Positions 27,101 through 40,034 are shown, counted from the stretch's first letter. The stretch: 64,000 nucleotides of DNA from Vibrio tasmaniensis (GCF_024347635.1 NZ_AP025510.1:2046001-2110000), one strand, 5' to 3'. Notes: a model not told the origin generated them from the letters alone. Made by a program: numbers and translations.

Positions 27101-28589
<1,489 letters not shown>

Positions 28590-28632
28590 TTACATTCCTT
28601 ATAGGGCAACGTTAGCCGCTGCCAAATCCTTA

Positions 28633-29247
28633 TTACAATTCCAAGAAGTTCTGAATCAGCTTAGAGCCAGCTTTTGACGAACGTTCTGGGTGGAACTGAA
28701 CACCATAATAGTTGCCACTTTGCACTGCGGCAGTAAACGGATTGCCGTAATCACATTGTGCGATTGTGTAGTCACCCACTGGCATTGCGAAGCTGTGTAC
28801 AAAGTAGAAGTACTCGCCCTCTTCAATATCTTTGAATAGAGGGTGGTTAGGTGTCGCGGTTACTGTGTTCCAACCCATGTGTGGTAATGGCAAATCACCC
28901 GTTTCAAGTAAACGAACTTCGCCATCACACAATCCTAGGCATTCAACTAACTCGTCAGCTTTTTGGCCTTTCTCTTGAGACAATTTGCCTAACAACTGCA
29001 TACCTAAACAAATACCTAGCAGGGGCTTCTCTACTTGCTTCACAAGAGAAACAAGGTCGCGCTCTTGCAAGTTCTTCATTGCCTCACTTGCTGTGCCTAC
29101 ACCGGGTAGGAATAGCTTATCGGCAGCAAGAACAACTTCTGGTTCTTTTGAAATTTCAACTGCGTAGCCTAGACGTTCAATCGCAAACTTCACCGAGGAA
29201 ACATTGGCACAACCAGTATCAATAATAACGACTTTTTGATCTTTCAT
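28633..29247 (-). CDS. hisH: Imidazole glycerol phosphate synthase, glutaminase subunit HisH
   Basis: Class I glutamine amidotransferase supplying ammonia to HisF. 204 aa. Nucleophile Cys in GICLGMQLL, and the His-Glu dyad in FHPERS. Located between hisB and hisA in the conserved order. Confidence 0.97.
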   Translation of the reverse strand: MKDQKVVIIDTGCANVSSVKFAIERLGYAVEISKEPEVVLAADKLFLPGVGTASEAMKNLQERDLVSLVKQVEKPLLGICLGMQLLGKLSQEKGQKADELVECLGLCDGEVRLLETGDLPLPHMGWNTVTATPNHPLFKDIEEGEYFYFVHSFAMPVGDYTIAQCDYGNPFTAAVQSGNYYGVQFHPERSSKAGSKLIQNFLEL

Positions 29248-29271
29248 TGTTTTTCCTTGCTAACGTTAGCC

Positions 29272-30360
29272 TTACAGAACGCCTTTGCTGCTTGGTAACT
29301 CGTTACCTTCAACTTTGATTGCTTGGCGAAGAGTACGGCCAAACGCTTTGAATAGGCTCTCAATGATGTGGTGATCATTATTACCGTCAGAAGAAAGGTG
29401 TAGCGTACAAGCCAATGTATCGGTTAGAGAACGGAAGAAGTGAACCACCATCTCTGTTGAAAGGTCACCCACTTGCTCGCGGCTGAATTTAGCATCGAAC
29501 TTCAGGTATGGACGGCCAGAAAGGTCTAGCGCACACTGAGCCAAACACTCATCCATTGGTAGGCTGAAACCAAAGCGGCCAATACCACGTTTATCGCCTA
29601 ATGCATCTTTCAATGCTTGGCCTAAAGCAAGTGCGGTATCTTCTACTGTGTGGTGATCATCAATGTGCAGGTCGCCCTTCACAGTCAGGTTCATTTGGAA
29701 ACCGCCGTGTGTCGCGATTTGATCAAGCATGTGATCGAAGAAACCCATGCCAGTATCAATCTTGTTGTCACCGGTTTCATCAAGGTTTACGGCTACCTTA
29801 ATGTCGGTTTCTTTAGTGGTACGAACCACTTCAGCAACACGAGCATTAACCGTCAGATCTTTAACGATCTGTGGCCAGTTAAGCGTGCCTTCAGTTTGCG
29901 CATCTGGTCCGTATTGGATACCACGAATTGCCATGTTCTCAGCAAGTTGAAGATCCGTCATTCGATCGCCAATCACGACTGACTTTTGGAAGTCAACTTT
30001 ACCGCCTTGTAGGTATTCTTTAACCATACCCAGCTTAGGCTTGCGGCAAGAGCAGTTGTCTTCATCAAAGTGAGGGCAGATTAGAACATCATCAAACTTA
30101 ACGCCCTGAGACTCAAAGAACTCCATCATCATATTATGTGGAGCATCGAACTCTTCTTGCGGGTAGCTATCTGTGCCTAGACCATCTTGGTTAGTCACCA
30201 TCACTAAGCGATAACCTGCATCTTGCAGTGCAAGTAGGCTAGGGATCACTAACGGTTCGAATTTTAGTTTGTCTAAACGGTCTACTTGAAAGTCAACTGG
30301 CGGCTCAACAATTAAGGTGCCGTCACGGTCTATAAAAAGTATTTTCTGTTGTTTACTCAC
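29272..30360 (-). CDS. hisB: HisB, histidinol-phosphatase / IGP dehydratase
   Basis: Bifunctional enzyme for steps 6 and 8. 362 aa. Residues about 1-165 form the HAD phosphatase (IDRDGTL at 9-15, zinc loop [22 protein letters not shown]); the remainder is IGP dehydratase with the duplicated His-rich metal sites ([33 protein letters not shown]). Fusion typical of gamma-proteobacteria. 24 bases ahead of hisH. Confidence 0.97.
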   Translation of the reverse strand: MSKQQKILFIDRDGTLIVEPPVDFQVDRLDKLKFEPLVIPSLLALQDAGYRLVMVTNQDGLGTDSYPQEEFDAPHNMMMEFFESQGVKFDDVLICPHFDEDNCSCRKPKLGMVKEYLQGGKVDFQKSVVIGDRMTDLQLAENMAIRGIQYGPDAQTEGTLNWPQIVKDLTVNARVAEVVRTTKETDIKVAVNLDETGDNKIDTGMGFFDHMLDQIATHGGFQMNLTVKGDLHIDDHHTVEDTALALGQALKDALGDKRGIGRFGFSLPMDECLAQCALDLSGRPYLKFDAKFSREQVGDLSTEMVVHFFRSLTDTLACTLHLSSDGNNDHHIIESLFKAFGRTLRQAIKVEGNELPSSKGVL

Positions 30361-30490
30361 TTGAACTTCCTTTTAATTTTAAATCTGCTGGCCTAGCTAA
30401 AATCAACGCTAACCCAAAATATTGGTTTCACTTGCCAGCCTGCAATTAATCCACTCAAACTGGCAAATGTTATTACTGGTAAACCTTTCG

Positions 30491-31534
<1,044 letters not shown>

Positions 31535-31540
31535 CTACCC

Positions 31541-32854
31541 TTATTTCGCTTTATTTAACTTTTCAACTCGATTTAATTTTTCAACTCGGATAGTCACAGC
31601 GCGTTTGTGTGCATCCAAGCCTTCGGCTTCCGCCATGGTTACTACTGTTGGCGCTAGGCCTTTCAAACCATCGGCTGTTAGCTCTTGTACTGTCATACGC
31701 TTAGAGAAATCAGCCAAACCTAGGCTTGAATAGGTTTTGGTGTAACCGTAGGTCGGCAGCACGTGGTTTGTTCCTGATGCGTAGTCACCTGCCGACTCTG
31801 GAGACCAGTCACCAAGGAAGATTGAACCTGCATTGTCTAGTAACGGCAGCAATTCACGTGGGTTCTTGGTCTGAACAATCAAGTGCTCTGGACCGTAGAA
31901 GTTCGAAATTGCAATCGCTTGAGTGATCGATTCAGCAATGATGATTAGGCTTGAAGCCAATGCTTGCTGAGCGATGTTCGCACGAGACAGTTCTTTCAGT
32001 TGCTTCTGAACCGCATCGGTTACTTGGTCGGCAACAACTGGTGATGGTGTGACTAATACAACCTGTGAATCTGGTCCGTGTTCCGCTTGGCTCAGTAGAT
32101 CAGCAGCAATGAAGTCAGCATCTGCAGTTTCGTCTGCAATCACTAACACTTCAGACGGGCCAGCAGGCATATCAATCGCAGCGCCACGGAAGTCGTTACT
32201 TACTTGGCGTTTCGCTTCCGTTACGTAAGCGTTACCTGGACCGAAGATCTTATCGACCTTAGCAACACTTTCAGTACCGTAAGCCATGGCAGCAACGGCT
32301 TGACCGCCACCAACATTGTAAACCTCATCGATTTTACAAAGATTCGCGACATACAAGATTTCATCCGCGATGGGCGGAGGTGAACAAAGCACAACCTTGC
32401 GGCAACCCGCGATTTGAGCGGGTACACCTAACATAAGAACCGTTGACGGAAGTGGCGCGCTGCCACCCGGAATATAAAGGCCAACAGTATTAATAGCGCG
32501 TGTCACTTGCTCACACACAACGCCTGGCTGTGTCTCAACCTTAATGGGCTGAGGCTTCTGAGCTTCGTGAAACTTAGCAATATTGCTATAAGCTTGCTCT
32601 AACGCTTGCTTCATTTCTGGTGTTAAACGAGCACATGCCTCTTCAATTTCAGTCGAGCTAACTCGAATGGATTCTGGAGTCACACGATCGAACTTTTCAG
32701 TCAGTTCTTTAAGTGCGGCATCGCCTTCATTTCGTACTTTTGCAATCACATCAGAAACAGTCGCTGTGATGTTTGCACCTTCAGTAATAGCTGGACGCTC
32801 TAGTACCGAGTCTTGCTGTGATTCACTTAAAGATTGCCAAACAACGGTTCTCAT
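31541..32854 (-). CDS. hisD: Histidinol dehydrogenase HisD
   Basis: Zinc-dependent NAD enzyme for the last two oxidation steps. 437 aa from ATG 32854; an in-frame GTG at 32860 overlaps the hisG stop but lacks support. Motifs: YIPGG, the signature [29 protein letters not shown] (catalytic and zinc residues) and GNHV-type GTNHVLPT. Follows hisG directly. Confidence 0.96.
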   Translation of the reverse strand: MRTVVWQSLSESQQDSVLERPAITEGANITATVSDVIAKVRNEGDAALKELTEKFDRVTPESIRVSSTEIEEACARLTPEMKQALEQAYSNIAKFHEAQKPQPIKVETQPGVVCEQVTRAINTVGLYIPGGSAPLPSTVLMLGVPAQIAGCRKVVLCSPPPIADEILYVANLCKIDEVYNVGGGQAVAAMAYGTESVAKVDKIFGPGNAYVTEAKRQVSNDFRGAAIDMPAGPSEVLVIADETADADFIAADLLSQAEHGPDSQVVLVTPSPVVADQVTDAVQKQLKELSRANIAQQALASSLIIIAESITQAIAISNFYGPEHLIVQTKNPRELLPLLDNAGSIFLGDWSPESAGDYASGTNHVLPTYGYTKTYSSLGLADFSKRMTVQELTADGLKGLAPTVVTMAEAEGLDAHKRAVTIRVEKLNRVEKLNKAK

Positions 32855-32859
32855 CGTCA

Positions 32860-33756
32860 CTACCCCATCATTTTTTCGATTGGTAATACTAGGATTGAGC
32901 TTGCACCCAACTCTTTCAGCTGTTCCATTGTTTCCCAGAACAAGTTCTCTGTACTTACAAGGTGAACCGCAACTTTGTCTTTGTCTGTTGATAGTGGAAG
33001 AACCGTAGGATCTTCAGCGCCAGGCAATAATGCTTTGATTTGCTCTAGCTGAGATGTTGGTGCGTGAAGCATGATGTACTTCGACTCTTTTGCTTGTTGA
33101 ACACCCTGCATACGAGTCAGTAGTTTTTCAATCAGAGCAGTTTTGTCTGCATCGAACTCACCAACACGCTGAATCAGTGTTGCTTTAGATTGGAAGATAG
33201 CCTCTGCTTCCTTTAGGCCATTCGCTTCTAGTGTCGCACCTGTAGAAACTAAATCGGCAATAGCGTCTGCTAGACCAGCACGTGGCGCAACTTCAACTGA
33301 GCCCGTTAGCATACAAGCGCTGAATTCAACACCCTGCTCGTCCATGTAGGCTTTCAGTAATTGTGGGTAAGTGGTCGCGATACGTTTGCCAGCTAAATCT
33401 TGTGGGCCGTTGTACTCTTCATCTTTGTTGATCGCGATAGAAAGGCGGCAACCACCGAAGTCTAAACGACGTAGCGTGCGGAATTCTGAAGGCTCTTTAA
33501 GAGCAACACGGTCTAGACGAACTTCTTCTAGTTCATTTTCACCGATGAAACCTAGGTCAACTACACCATCCATGATAAGGCCTGGGATGTCGTCATCACG
33601 AACCAATAACAAGTCGATTGGCATATTTAGTGAATGAACAACTAAACGCTCACCCATGATGTTAAATTTAACACCACATTTTTTAAGTAGATCTTGGCAC
33701 TCTTTACTTAAGCGACCTTTCTTTTGAATTGCGATTCTTAGGCGTTGTGTCTGCAT
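32860..33756 (-). CDS. hisG: ATP phosphoribosyltransferase HisG (long form)
   Basis: First, feedback-inhibited enzyme of histidine synthesis. 298 aa, the long hexameric form with the C-terminal ACT-like regulatory domain ([20 protein letters not shown]), so no HisZ is needed. N-terminal [12 protein letters not shown] is the family start. I use ATG 33756, preceded by AGGGAT; an in-frame TTG at 33774 lies upstream. First structural gene, downstream of the leader and attenuator. Confidence 0.96.
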   Translation of the reverse strand: MQTQRLRIAIQKKGRLSKECQDLLKKCGVKFNIMGERLVVHSLNMPIDLLLVRDDDIPGLIMDGVVDLGFIGENELEEVRLDRVALKEPSEFRTLRRLDFGGCRLSIAINKDEEYNGPQDLAGKRIATTYPQLLKAYMDEQGVEFSACMLTGSVEVAPRAGLADAIADLVSTGATLEANGLKEAEAIFQSKATLIQRVGEFDADKTALIEKLLTRMQGVQQAKESKYIMLHAPTSQLEQIKALLPGAEDPTVLPLSTDKDKVAVHLVSTENLFWETMEQLKELGASSILVLPIEKMMG

Positions 33757-33815
33757 TGCTATATCCCTGTGCAAATATTTGAATTTATTGATTATTTAAA
33801 AGTGCTAAAACTAAA

Positions 33816-33849
33816 AAACCCTCGGAAGACTTTGTCGTCCCGAGGGTTT
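33816..33849 (-). terminator. his attenuator terminator
   Basis: Stem AAACCCTCGG / CCGAGGGTTT with T-run TTTTTTAG on the minus strand, between the leader peptide and hisG. A competing hairpin CCGGGAG / CTCCCGG lies at about 33876-33897 between leader and terminator, as expected for attenuation. Confidence 0.85.
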
Positions 33850-33920
33850 AAATCTAAATTCTTTGACTTAACCTCCGGGAGAATTCTTGCTCCCGGGTAT
33901 ACGTAAATCTCCCCGAAAGA

Positions 33921-33968
33921 CTAGATAGGGTGATGATGGTGATGAATGTTCATTACTAATTTACGCAT
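33921..33968 (-). CDS. hisL: his operon leader peptide
   Basis: 15-residue ORF MRKLVMNIHHHHHPI with five consecutive His codons, ending 165 bases before hisG. Ribosome stalling at these codons when charged tRNA-His is scarce would favour the alternative hairpin over the terminator. A purine-rich stretch (AAGAG) precedes ATG 33968; an inner in-frame ATG at 33953 lacks one. Confidence 0.9.
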   Translation of the reverse strand: MRKLVMNIHHHHHPI

Positions 33969-34084
33969 ACTTATCAGCTCTTAGGTTGTTTGCTGTCTTG
34001 TATCCACACTAACTAAGCTGACACCCTTTTTCAACCATTTATTCGAACTTTTTTCACGAAATTTAAAATTAAATTAACGAGCAC

Positions 34085-34110
34085 AAAAAAAGGGAGGCAA
34101 ACGCCTCCCT
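34085..34110 (-). terminator. Terminator of the NhaC-family transporter
   Basis: GGGAGGC / GCCTCCC, loop AAAC, followed on the minus strand by seven Ts; 25 bases past the stop. Confidence 0.85.
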
Positions 34111-34134
34111 TCTCATTATTCAATCAAGTGATGA

Positions 34135-35727
34135 TCAGCTTTTACACGTTGCCATCTTACAACGTGAGAAATAAGCTAATGCAAAACATACTGCCACAAA
34201 CGTTAGAGATGCTGCGCCGAATGCGATGCCAGTTGATGATGTCATACCTAGTGTGATGAAGCCGATACACGATACGAACGCCACAGACAGCGCATAAGGA
34301 AGCTGAGTCGATACGTGATCAATGTGGTTACAACGAGCACCTGTAGAAGACAGAATCGTTGTGTCTGAGATTGGAGAACAGTGGTCACCAAATACAGAAC
34401 CCGCAAGAACCGCACTTAACATAGGCAGAATTAGCGCGATATCAGAGGCTGCAGCCATGTCACCTGCGATAGGTAGCATGATACCGAACGTACCCCATGA
34501 TGTACCTGTCGAGAACGCCATTAGGCCTGCAAGAAGGAACAAGATAACTGGTAGCCAGTGGTAATCAATGTTACCCGTCGCTAAAGATGATAGGTACGAA
34601 CCTGTTTTCATGTCGCCGATAACTGAACCGATCGTCCATGCAAACACAAGAATAAGGATAGCGCCAAACATAGAGCTTGCACCAATCCACATTGTTCTTG
34701 CGATATCAGCCATAGGCAGTTTCTGTTTGAATACCGTTGCTAGCGCAACGAGTAAACCAATAACACCACCGTAAACCAGAGACTTACCTACATCCGTATT
34801 TTCAAATGCGCCAAGTAAGTTGAATGCTTGACCATCAGCAGTAAGCGCTTGGCCACCCGTGTAAAGCATTGCAGCAACCGTCGCTACAATTAACGCTACG
34901 ATTGGCATTACGAGATCAGAAACAGAACCGTTTTCGCTCTCTTGAATATCTAGCTCTTCGTTTAGATCGTGCGCTTGCTTTTGATCATTGTCGCCTTCAA
35001 AGCCACGGCCTTGAGAAGCTTCAATCTCATGCTCACGCATTTTACCAACATCTAAACCAAACCACGCAACAGCAAACACCATTAATAGCGCGAACACAGC
35101 GTAGAAGTTCATTGGGATAAGGCGAACGTAAGCACCCAGTGCAGAATACTCTGTCACACCGTGTGTCACTAAGATGCCACCAATGATAGTGATAATGTAA
35201 GCACCCCAGCTAGAAGCAGGCATGATCACACACATAGGAGCAGCAGTTGAGTCTAGGATATAAGCTAGCTTAGCGCGAGATACGTAGAAGCGGTCAGTTA
35301 CAGGGCGGGAGATAGCACCTACCGCTAAGCTGTTGAAGTAATCATCAACAAAGATGAATACACCTAAGAATGCAGCAAGTAGTTTTGAGCCACGTTTGCT
35401 CTTAACACGAGACTGTGCCCACTCAGCGAATGCGCGAGTGCCGCCAGAAAGTGTTAATAATGCCGTTGTCATTCCAAGAATAATTAGGAAAGCGACGATG
35501 CTCATGTTCCAAGTGTTAATGCCACCATCTTCGATGAAAACACCAGATACTTTAGTAAAGACGTAGCTAGCTGCGTTACCTACTGAGTAGTCAGCAAGTA
35601 GAATCGCACCCATAACAATACCGACACCCAAGGAAACTAATACACGGCGGGTAACAATAGCAAGAGTCAAGGCAACCAAGGGAGGAAGCAGTGATAAAGG
35701 CGATGTTGCAAAATCTATTAAATTCAT
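34135..35727 (-). CDS. NhaC-family transporter under lysine riboswitch (LysW-like)
   Basis: 530-aa inner-membrane protein with about 11-12 helices, Na+/H+ antiporter NhaC family. Conserved patches include FVDDYFNSLAVG, TGTSWGTFGIMLPIA and GDHCSPISDTTILSSTGA. A lysine riboswitch in the leader indicates that transcription or translation is repressed by lysine, which points to lysine import rather than simple Na+/H+ exchange; comparative genomics (as I recall it) named such members LysW. I use ATG 35727; the in-frame TTG at 35736 is less likely. Monocistronic. Confidence 0.85.
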   Translation of the reverse strand: MNLIDFATSPLSLLPPLVALTLAIVTRRVLVSLGVGIVMGAILLADYSVGNAASYVFTKVSGVFIEDGGINTWNMSIVAFLIILGMTTALLTLSGGTRAFAEWAQSRVKSKRGSKLLAAFLGVFIFVDDYFNSLAVGAISRPVTDRFYVSRAKLAYILDSTAAPMCVIMPASSWGAYIITIIGGILVTHGVTEYSALGAYVRLIPMNFYAVFALLMVFAVAWFGLDVGKMREHEIEASQGRGFEGDNDQKQAHDLNEELDIQESENGSVSDLVMPIVALIVATVAAMLYTGGQALTADGQAFNLLGAFENTDVGKSLVYGGVIGLLVALATVFKQKLPMADIARTMWIGASSMFGAILILVFAWTIGSVIGDMKTGSYLSSLATGNIDYHWLPVILFLLAGLMAFSTGTSWGTFGIMLPIAGDMAAASDIALILPMLSAVLAGSVFGDHCSPISDTTILSSTGARCNHIDHVSTQLPYALSVAFVSCIGFITLGMTSSTGIAFGAASLTFVAVCFALAYFSRCKMATCKS

Positions 35728-35841
35728 GATCTTCAAAAACCAGTTTTTTATTTGGCTAGAGATCTACTGCAGATAAACTTGATACGGCTTATCAAGCTCA
35801 TGTTGAACTAAGCGAAAGGGAAGTGAACACTTCACCCAACC

Positions 35842-36014
35842 CTACAGTAGCGCTCCATAGTTTAAAATTAAGACTATGGCAGTGTTGTACCTATTAAGCA
35901 CAACCCCAGCAAATTGCTTAGATATACAATTGACTTCGGCAATTACACCTTTCATTTCCATTCATTGGCATCACCCCAACGAAAACTACTTTTTATAATT
36001 GCACCTCTACGTGC
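35842..36014 (-). ncRNA. Lysine riboswitch (L box)
   Basis: On the minus strand the core blocks of the lysine aptamer occur in order: GTAGAGGTGCAA, AAAAGTAG, GGGGTGATGCC, AAAGGTG, GCCGAAG, TTTGCTGGGG, CACTGCCATAG, CTATGGAGCGCTACTG. The first and last blocks pair as P1 (GTAG/CTAC). Downstream (35764-35796) lie a stem CTTGATA/TATCAAG and a CAGTAG copy that can pair with the 3' strand of P1, a plausible expression platform. The start codon is about 115 bases beyond the aptamer. Confidence 0.85.
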
Positions 36015-36393
36015 GGTAACATTATTAACCGTTGAAACCAAAGTTTAGCAACAGATTAACCAAAGCACCGCATCAGGTAGTCGCAATTGTACCCATCAAG
36101 AGCAACAATGCAACATATCATTCCGAGAAAAATAGCTTTTTGTTAATGAAGTAATCAATAGAAGAATAGTCAACTTTTGTGGATTACTCCACCTAACACA
36201 TATCAAATATCACCTAATTTTATTAAGATATTCCTTATAGTTATTATAATTTCATTAGAGGTCTATCTTTTCACTTAAACGTCTCGTCTCACTTTTTTAT
36301 TTAAATAACTAATAGAAGAAATACTATTTGTTTTATTCTTGAGCTCTGTTTATTATTAGGAGGATTATTTAGTTTACCTTGATGGGAAATATC
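36015..36393. promoter_or_regulatory. AT-rich divergent region upstream of hns and the riboswitch
   Basis: 379 bases without a gene. Very AT-rich, particularly 36180-36330, as is common for autoregulated hns promoters. It carries a perfect ribosome binding sequence AGGAGG at 36359-36364, far from the hns start. No other clear element. Confidence 0.5.
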
Positions 36394-36804
36394 ATGTCTG
36401 AATTAACAAAAACTCTATTAAATATCCGTAGCCTTCGTGCGTTCTCACGTGAATTAACTCTTGAGCAACTTGAAGAAGCGCTAGACAAGCTGACTATTGT
36501 TGTACAAGAACGTCAAGAGTCTGAAGCTGAAGAACGCGCAGCAAAAGCAGAGCAAGAAGCTAAGCTTTCTGCTATCGCAGAACAAATTGCAAAAGACGGT
36601 ATTGATGTTGCCGATCTTATTGCTGCACTTTCTGGTGAAGCAAAATCTAAAACAACAAAATCTAAACGTGCTCCTCGCCCAGCGAAATACAAATATGTAG
36701 ATGGCAATGGCGATGAGAAAACTTGGACTGGTCAAGGCCGTACGCCTTCAGCTATCCAAGAACAACTAGATGCTGGTAAATCTCTAGAAGAGTTTGCTCT
36801 TTAA
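36394..36804 (+). CDS. hns: H-NS family nucleoid protein
   Basis: 136-aa DNA-binding silencer of AT-rich genes. N-terminal oligomerisation domain (LTKTLLNIRSLRAFSREL, LEEALDKLTIVVQER), acidic-basic linker, and C-terminal DNA-binding domain with the AT-hook-like loop TWTGQGRTPS. Closest remembered relative is V. cholerae VicH. I use ATG 36394, preceded by GGGAAAT; in-frame ATG 36382 and TTG 36379 would add 4-5 residues not seen in H-NS. Followed by a strong bidirectional terminator. Confidence 0.95.
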   Translation: MSELTKTLLNIRSLRAFSRELTLEQLEEALDKLTIVVQERQESEAEERAAKAEQEAKLSAIAEQIAKDGIDVADLIAALSGEAKSKTTKSKRAPRPAKYKYVDGNGDEKTWTGQGRTPSAIQEQLDAGKSLEEFAL

Positions 36805-36906
36805 GGCATCGTGTTTGCTAAGTGAATAATCAATAACCCACTAAGCAATAGAATTAATATTTAAGTCGACTAAAGTATTATTTACGGCTTCAATATATAC
36901 AGAAAC

Positions 36907-36934
36907 AAAAAAGGCTCCTTTCGGAGCCTTTTTT
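36907..36934. terminator. Bidirectional terminator between hns and gsk
   Basis: Perfect 12-bp stem AAAAAAGGCTCC / GGAGCCTTTTTT, loop TTTC, for two convergent genes. Confidence 0.9.
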
Positions 36935-36970
36935 ATATTTCACTACTAGAAATAGAAATCAAAAAATACC

Positions 36971-38275
36971 TTATCTTTCCCAGTACGCCTCTTCTAGACT
37001 GTCTTCTCTTTCAGGAAGGCCTCGAGATAATCGTGGCGAGTGCTGTACTAATACTTCATAACTTGCACGGTTTGAATATTTACAAACTTGTGAGAAAGAA
37101 GAATACGTCAAGAATGAATGCTGATGCTTACTTGAGTTAGGCACATTTTCTTTATGGTACTTATTAGCCGCCATATCATGTAATAGCGCAGATAATGCAG
37201 CATCACCGGCACCATTAGTATTCTTAATCTTTTCTGGGCCGCCCATGTAAGGTGCGATATGTGAATAGATTTTCGTTGGATTTTCACATAAGTCTTTATG
37301 TGCAGGACGGCTAAATTCATAACGGTTAAATTCAGCAATCGATCCTGGTAACAAAGGTAATGATGTTTCGCGCTTCACTGCATCTTCAGTGTAACCCGCC
37401 ATAAACAAGCCCACAGGACCTGCTGTACATAAAACCAAGTCTACCCAATCTAGTGCTTTGTCTGAAGCAGCAAGAGGATCGCTTTCACCAGTTAATGCTT
37501 CAGCTTCGTCTTCATTCATTGCAACAACGGTTACATGTTGTTCAAGGAAATCTTTCCAAAACTCTGGATCATCTTGAATAACGAATTTAGTACCAAGTGT
37601 TAAAACGACAGGCACATCGTATTTCTTCGCGTATTCGATCGCTTTCATTGTTGCTTCAGGCATAGGGTCGCCTGGCTTACAACGAACTAAATAAGCGGTT
37701 AATACTAAAGCAGAAGCACTTTTGAAGATCTTTTCAGGGATGCTTTCTGGTTTTAGTTGGTTCATTTGACCTTCGCTAATTGCGAAAGTACGTTCACCAT
37801 CTTCTGTAATTAATGCAAAGCAGCGACCAATTGCGCCATCTACCCCTTGTAAATGGTTCAGATCCATTCTGCTTGATGTATTACATAAATAGCGGTAACC
37901 GTAGCTACCAATTTTAATATCTTGGCTCATTACACCCAATAGTGTTGAACGGTCATCCGCCAATACTGAATAGTTGTGTAATGTATTGCCAATTGTGCCA
38001 CCAGCGTATTCATTGGTAATCAGGCACTGTTCTTTTAATTCTTGATACAAAGATTCAGCAGCTTCATCACCAATAACCAGAGAGTGCCCCTTACTTAAGC
38101 CATATTTTTCGATTAGCTCAGAACTCACCTTTGCTTCAATATCCACCAAAGTTTGGTCAATACCGATTATATGAGTACGTGACATTCTTTTGCTCGTTTG
38201 AGCTTGGCTTACTAAAGGGTCACGAGCGTGAACCGGAAAATAGTGCTTTGATTTACGTTGTCCAGGGAATTTCAT
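36971..38275 (-). CDS. gsk: Inosine-guanosine kinase
   Basis: PfkB-family kinase phosphorylating inosine and guanosine in purine salvage. 434 aa, near-identical in layout to E. coli Gsk: start MKFPGQRKSKHYFP, GGTIGNTLHNYSVLADD, AMNEDEAEALTG, and anion-hole/catalytic motif NTNGAGDAALSAL, ending with RGLPEREDSLEEAYWER. A PurR-like palindrome lies 75 bases upstream. Confidence 0.96.
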   Translation of the reverse strand: MKFPGQRKSKHYFPVHARDPLVSQAQTSKRMSRTHIIGIDQTLVDIEAKVSSELIEKYGLSKGHSLVIGDEAAESLYQELKEQCLITNEYAGGTIGNTLHNYSVLADDRSTLLGVMSQDIKIGSYGYRYLCNTSSRMDLNHLQGVDGAIGRCFALITEDGERTFAISEGQMNQLKPESIPEKIFKSASALVLTAYLVRCKPGDPMPEATMKAIEYAKKYDVPVVLTLGTKFVIQDDPEFWKDFLEQHVTVVAMNEDEAEALTGESDPLAASDKALDWVDLVLCTAGPVGLFMAGYTEDAVKRETSLPLLPGSIAEFNRYEFSRPAHKDLCENPTKIYSHIAPYMGGPEKIKNTNGAGDAALSALLHDMAANKYHKENVPNSSKHQHSFLTYSSFSQVCKYSNRASYEVLVQHSPRLSRGLPEREDSLEEAYWER

Positions 38276-38351
38276 AGGGCTAGTCTAAGTCAAGGGGAAA
38301 TAGGTGGCGGATTCTACCGCGCTATATTTAACGCGGCAATCTCTCAAACTA

Positions 38352-38367
38352 TAGCAAACGTTTGCTA
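38352..38367. promoter_or_regulatory. PurR-like operator upstream of gsk
   Basis: TAGCAAACGTTTGCTA is a perfect 16-bp palindrome containing the PurR core GCAAACGTTTGC. It lies in the 102-base gap before gsk, so purine-dependent repression of gsk is likely. Confidence 0.7.
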
Positions 38368-38377
38368 CGTTATTTTT

Positions 38378-38647
38378 TTATTCGCCTTCCATAAAGCTTA
38401 GATCAGGCAGCATGCCTAAATGCTCGGCGTAACGTTTTTGATTAAACTCTGCACCGTTTTTCATTACATCAAATACTTCAATAGCCAGTGCACATGCCAT
38501 AGCCGCAATCGCCTCTTCACGAGGAGTACCTGTCATCATTAAACGCATCAACGTCTCTTTCACTTTCACAGGTTGGCCATCTTCAAGTTGGTTTTCGATA
38601 ATCTCGATCAACTGTTCTTCTTGCATAAACTCATTTTGTTCAGACAT
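38378..38647 (-). CDS. Conserved small acidic protein, unknown function
   Basis: 89 aa, soluble, helical, acidic. Sequence blocks VKVKETLMRLMMTGTPREEAI, AMACALAIEVFDVMKNG and YAEHLGMLPDLS resemble small conserved hypothetical proteins in Vibrio. Divergent from mnmA and upstream of gsk. I do not recognise a domain and cannot assign a role. Confidence 0.7.
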   Translation of the reverse strand: MSEQNEFMQEEQLIEIIENQLEDGQPVKVKETLMRLMMTGTPREEAIAAMACALAIEVFDVMKNGAEFNQKRYAEHLGMLPDLSFMEGE

Positions 38648-38850
38648 TTTTCATCTCAGGTCTTGGATTTTGAGCGACTATGCCACATATAGATCTGACA
38701 TCCTAGCGAGTCTCCTCGCGTTCATGCGATTCTCTAACGAAGTCAGCGCACTATTTGTGCAAATGAAACTGTGATTCCAGTCTCGGATCTGTCACGGCGT
38801 TTCTCTTTCTGTTAGAATCTGCGACCAAGTAATAGTAACGGTGTTTAGAC

Positions 38851-39987
38851 ATGTCAGATATCAGCTCTGGAAACAGCGAAAAGAAAGTAATTGTCGGTAT
38901 GTCCGGCGGTGTAGATTCGTCAGTATCGGCGTATCTTCTTCAGCAACAAGGCTATCAGGTAGAAGGCCTTTTCATGAAAAACTGGGAAGAAGACGATAAC
39001 GAAGAATACTGCACGGCAGCTGAAGATCTTGCTGATGCTCAAGCGGTATGTGACAAACTAGGTATCCACCTTCACACTATCAACTTTGCTGCAGAATACT
39101 GGGACAATGTATTCGAATACTTCCTTGCTGAATACAAAGCAGGTCGTACTCCTAACCCAGATATTCTTTGTAACAAAGAAATCAAATTCAAAGCATTCTT
39201 AGAGTTTGCGGATGAAGTATTAGACGCAGACTACATTGCGATGGGTCACTACGTTCGTCGTACTTTCCCAACTCAAGAAGAGCTTGATGCTGGCGTAAAA
39301 CCAGAAATGCTACGTGGCCTAGACGGCAATAAAGACCAAAGCTATTTCCTTTATACGTTAAGCTCAGATCAAGTGGCACGCAGCCTATTCCCTGTGGGTG
39401 AATTAGAGAAGCCAGAAGTGCGACGCATTGCTGAAGAGCAAGACTTGATCACTGCGAAGAAAAAAGATTCAACAGGTATCTGCTTCATTGGTGAGCGTAA
39501 GTTCACTGAGTTCCTAGGCAAATACCTACCCGCTCAACCGGGTAACATCGAGACACCAGAAGGCCAAGTGATTGGTCAACACCAAGGTTTGATGTACCAC
39601 ACGCTAGGTCAGCGTAAAGGTCTACATATCGGCGGCACTAAAGGTGGCGGCGGTAATGAAGAACCATGGTTTGTTGGTGAAAAAGATCTTAAGCGTAATG
39701 TCCTGATAGCGGTACAAGGTAAAGACCACCCTCTTCTAAAATCAGAAGGTTTGATCGCTTCTCAGCTTCATTGGGTAAATCGCACACCAATTACTGAAGT
39801 TATGACGTGCACGGTAAAAACACGTTACCGTCAGACCGATATTCCTTGTACAATCATCCCAATTGATGATGAAAACATTAAGGTTATTTTTGACGAACCA
39901 CAAATTGCGGTGACCCCAGGTCAATCAGCAGTGTTCTACCTAGACACCGTATGTCTTGGTGGTGGTATCATTGAAAAGCGCATCTAA
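38851..39987 (+). CDS. mnmA: tRNA-specific 2-thiouridylase MnmA
   Basis: Makes s2U34 in tRNA Lys/Glu/Gln using sulfur from the Tus relay. 378 aa. PP-loop motif GMSGGVDSS at about residues 17-25, catalytic cysteines in [12 protein letters not shown] and [13 protein letters not shown], and the C-terminal beta-barrel. The order mnmA-hflD-purB is as in E. coli. Confidence 0.96.
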   Translation: MSDISSGNSEKKVIVGMSGGVDSSVSAYLLQQQGYQVEGLFMKNWEEDDNEEYCTAAEDLADAQAVCDKLGIHLHTINFAAEYWDNVFEYFLAEYKAGRTPNPDILCNKEIKFKAFLEFADEVLDADYIAMGHYVRRTFPTQEELDAGVKPEMLRGLDGNKDQSYFLYTLSSDQVARSLFPVGELEKPEVRRIAEEQDLITAKKKDSTGICFIGERKFTEFLGKYLPAQPGNIETPEGQVIGQHQGLMYHTLGQRKGLHIGGTKGGGGNEEPWFVGEKDLKRNVLIAVQGKDHPLLKSEGLIASQLHWVNRTPITEVMTCTVKTRYRQTDIPCTIIPIDDENIKVIFDEPQIAVTPGQSAVFYLDTVCLGGGIIEKRI

Positions 39988-40034
39988 CCAATAAAACGAA
40001 CCACAAACAATAGAAGACAACTAGGAGTTACTAC

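Noticed and set aside
32221..32427. Small ORFs within the his operon on either strand
   Set aside because: All lie inside confidently assigned his genes and show no coding features of their own.
38352..38367. Palindrome read as a terminator of the 89-aa gene
   Set aside because: No T-run follows on the minus strand and the core matches the PurR site, so an operator is the better reading.
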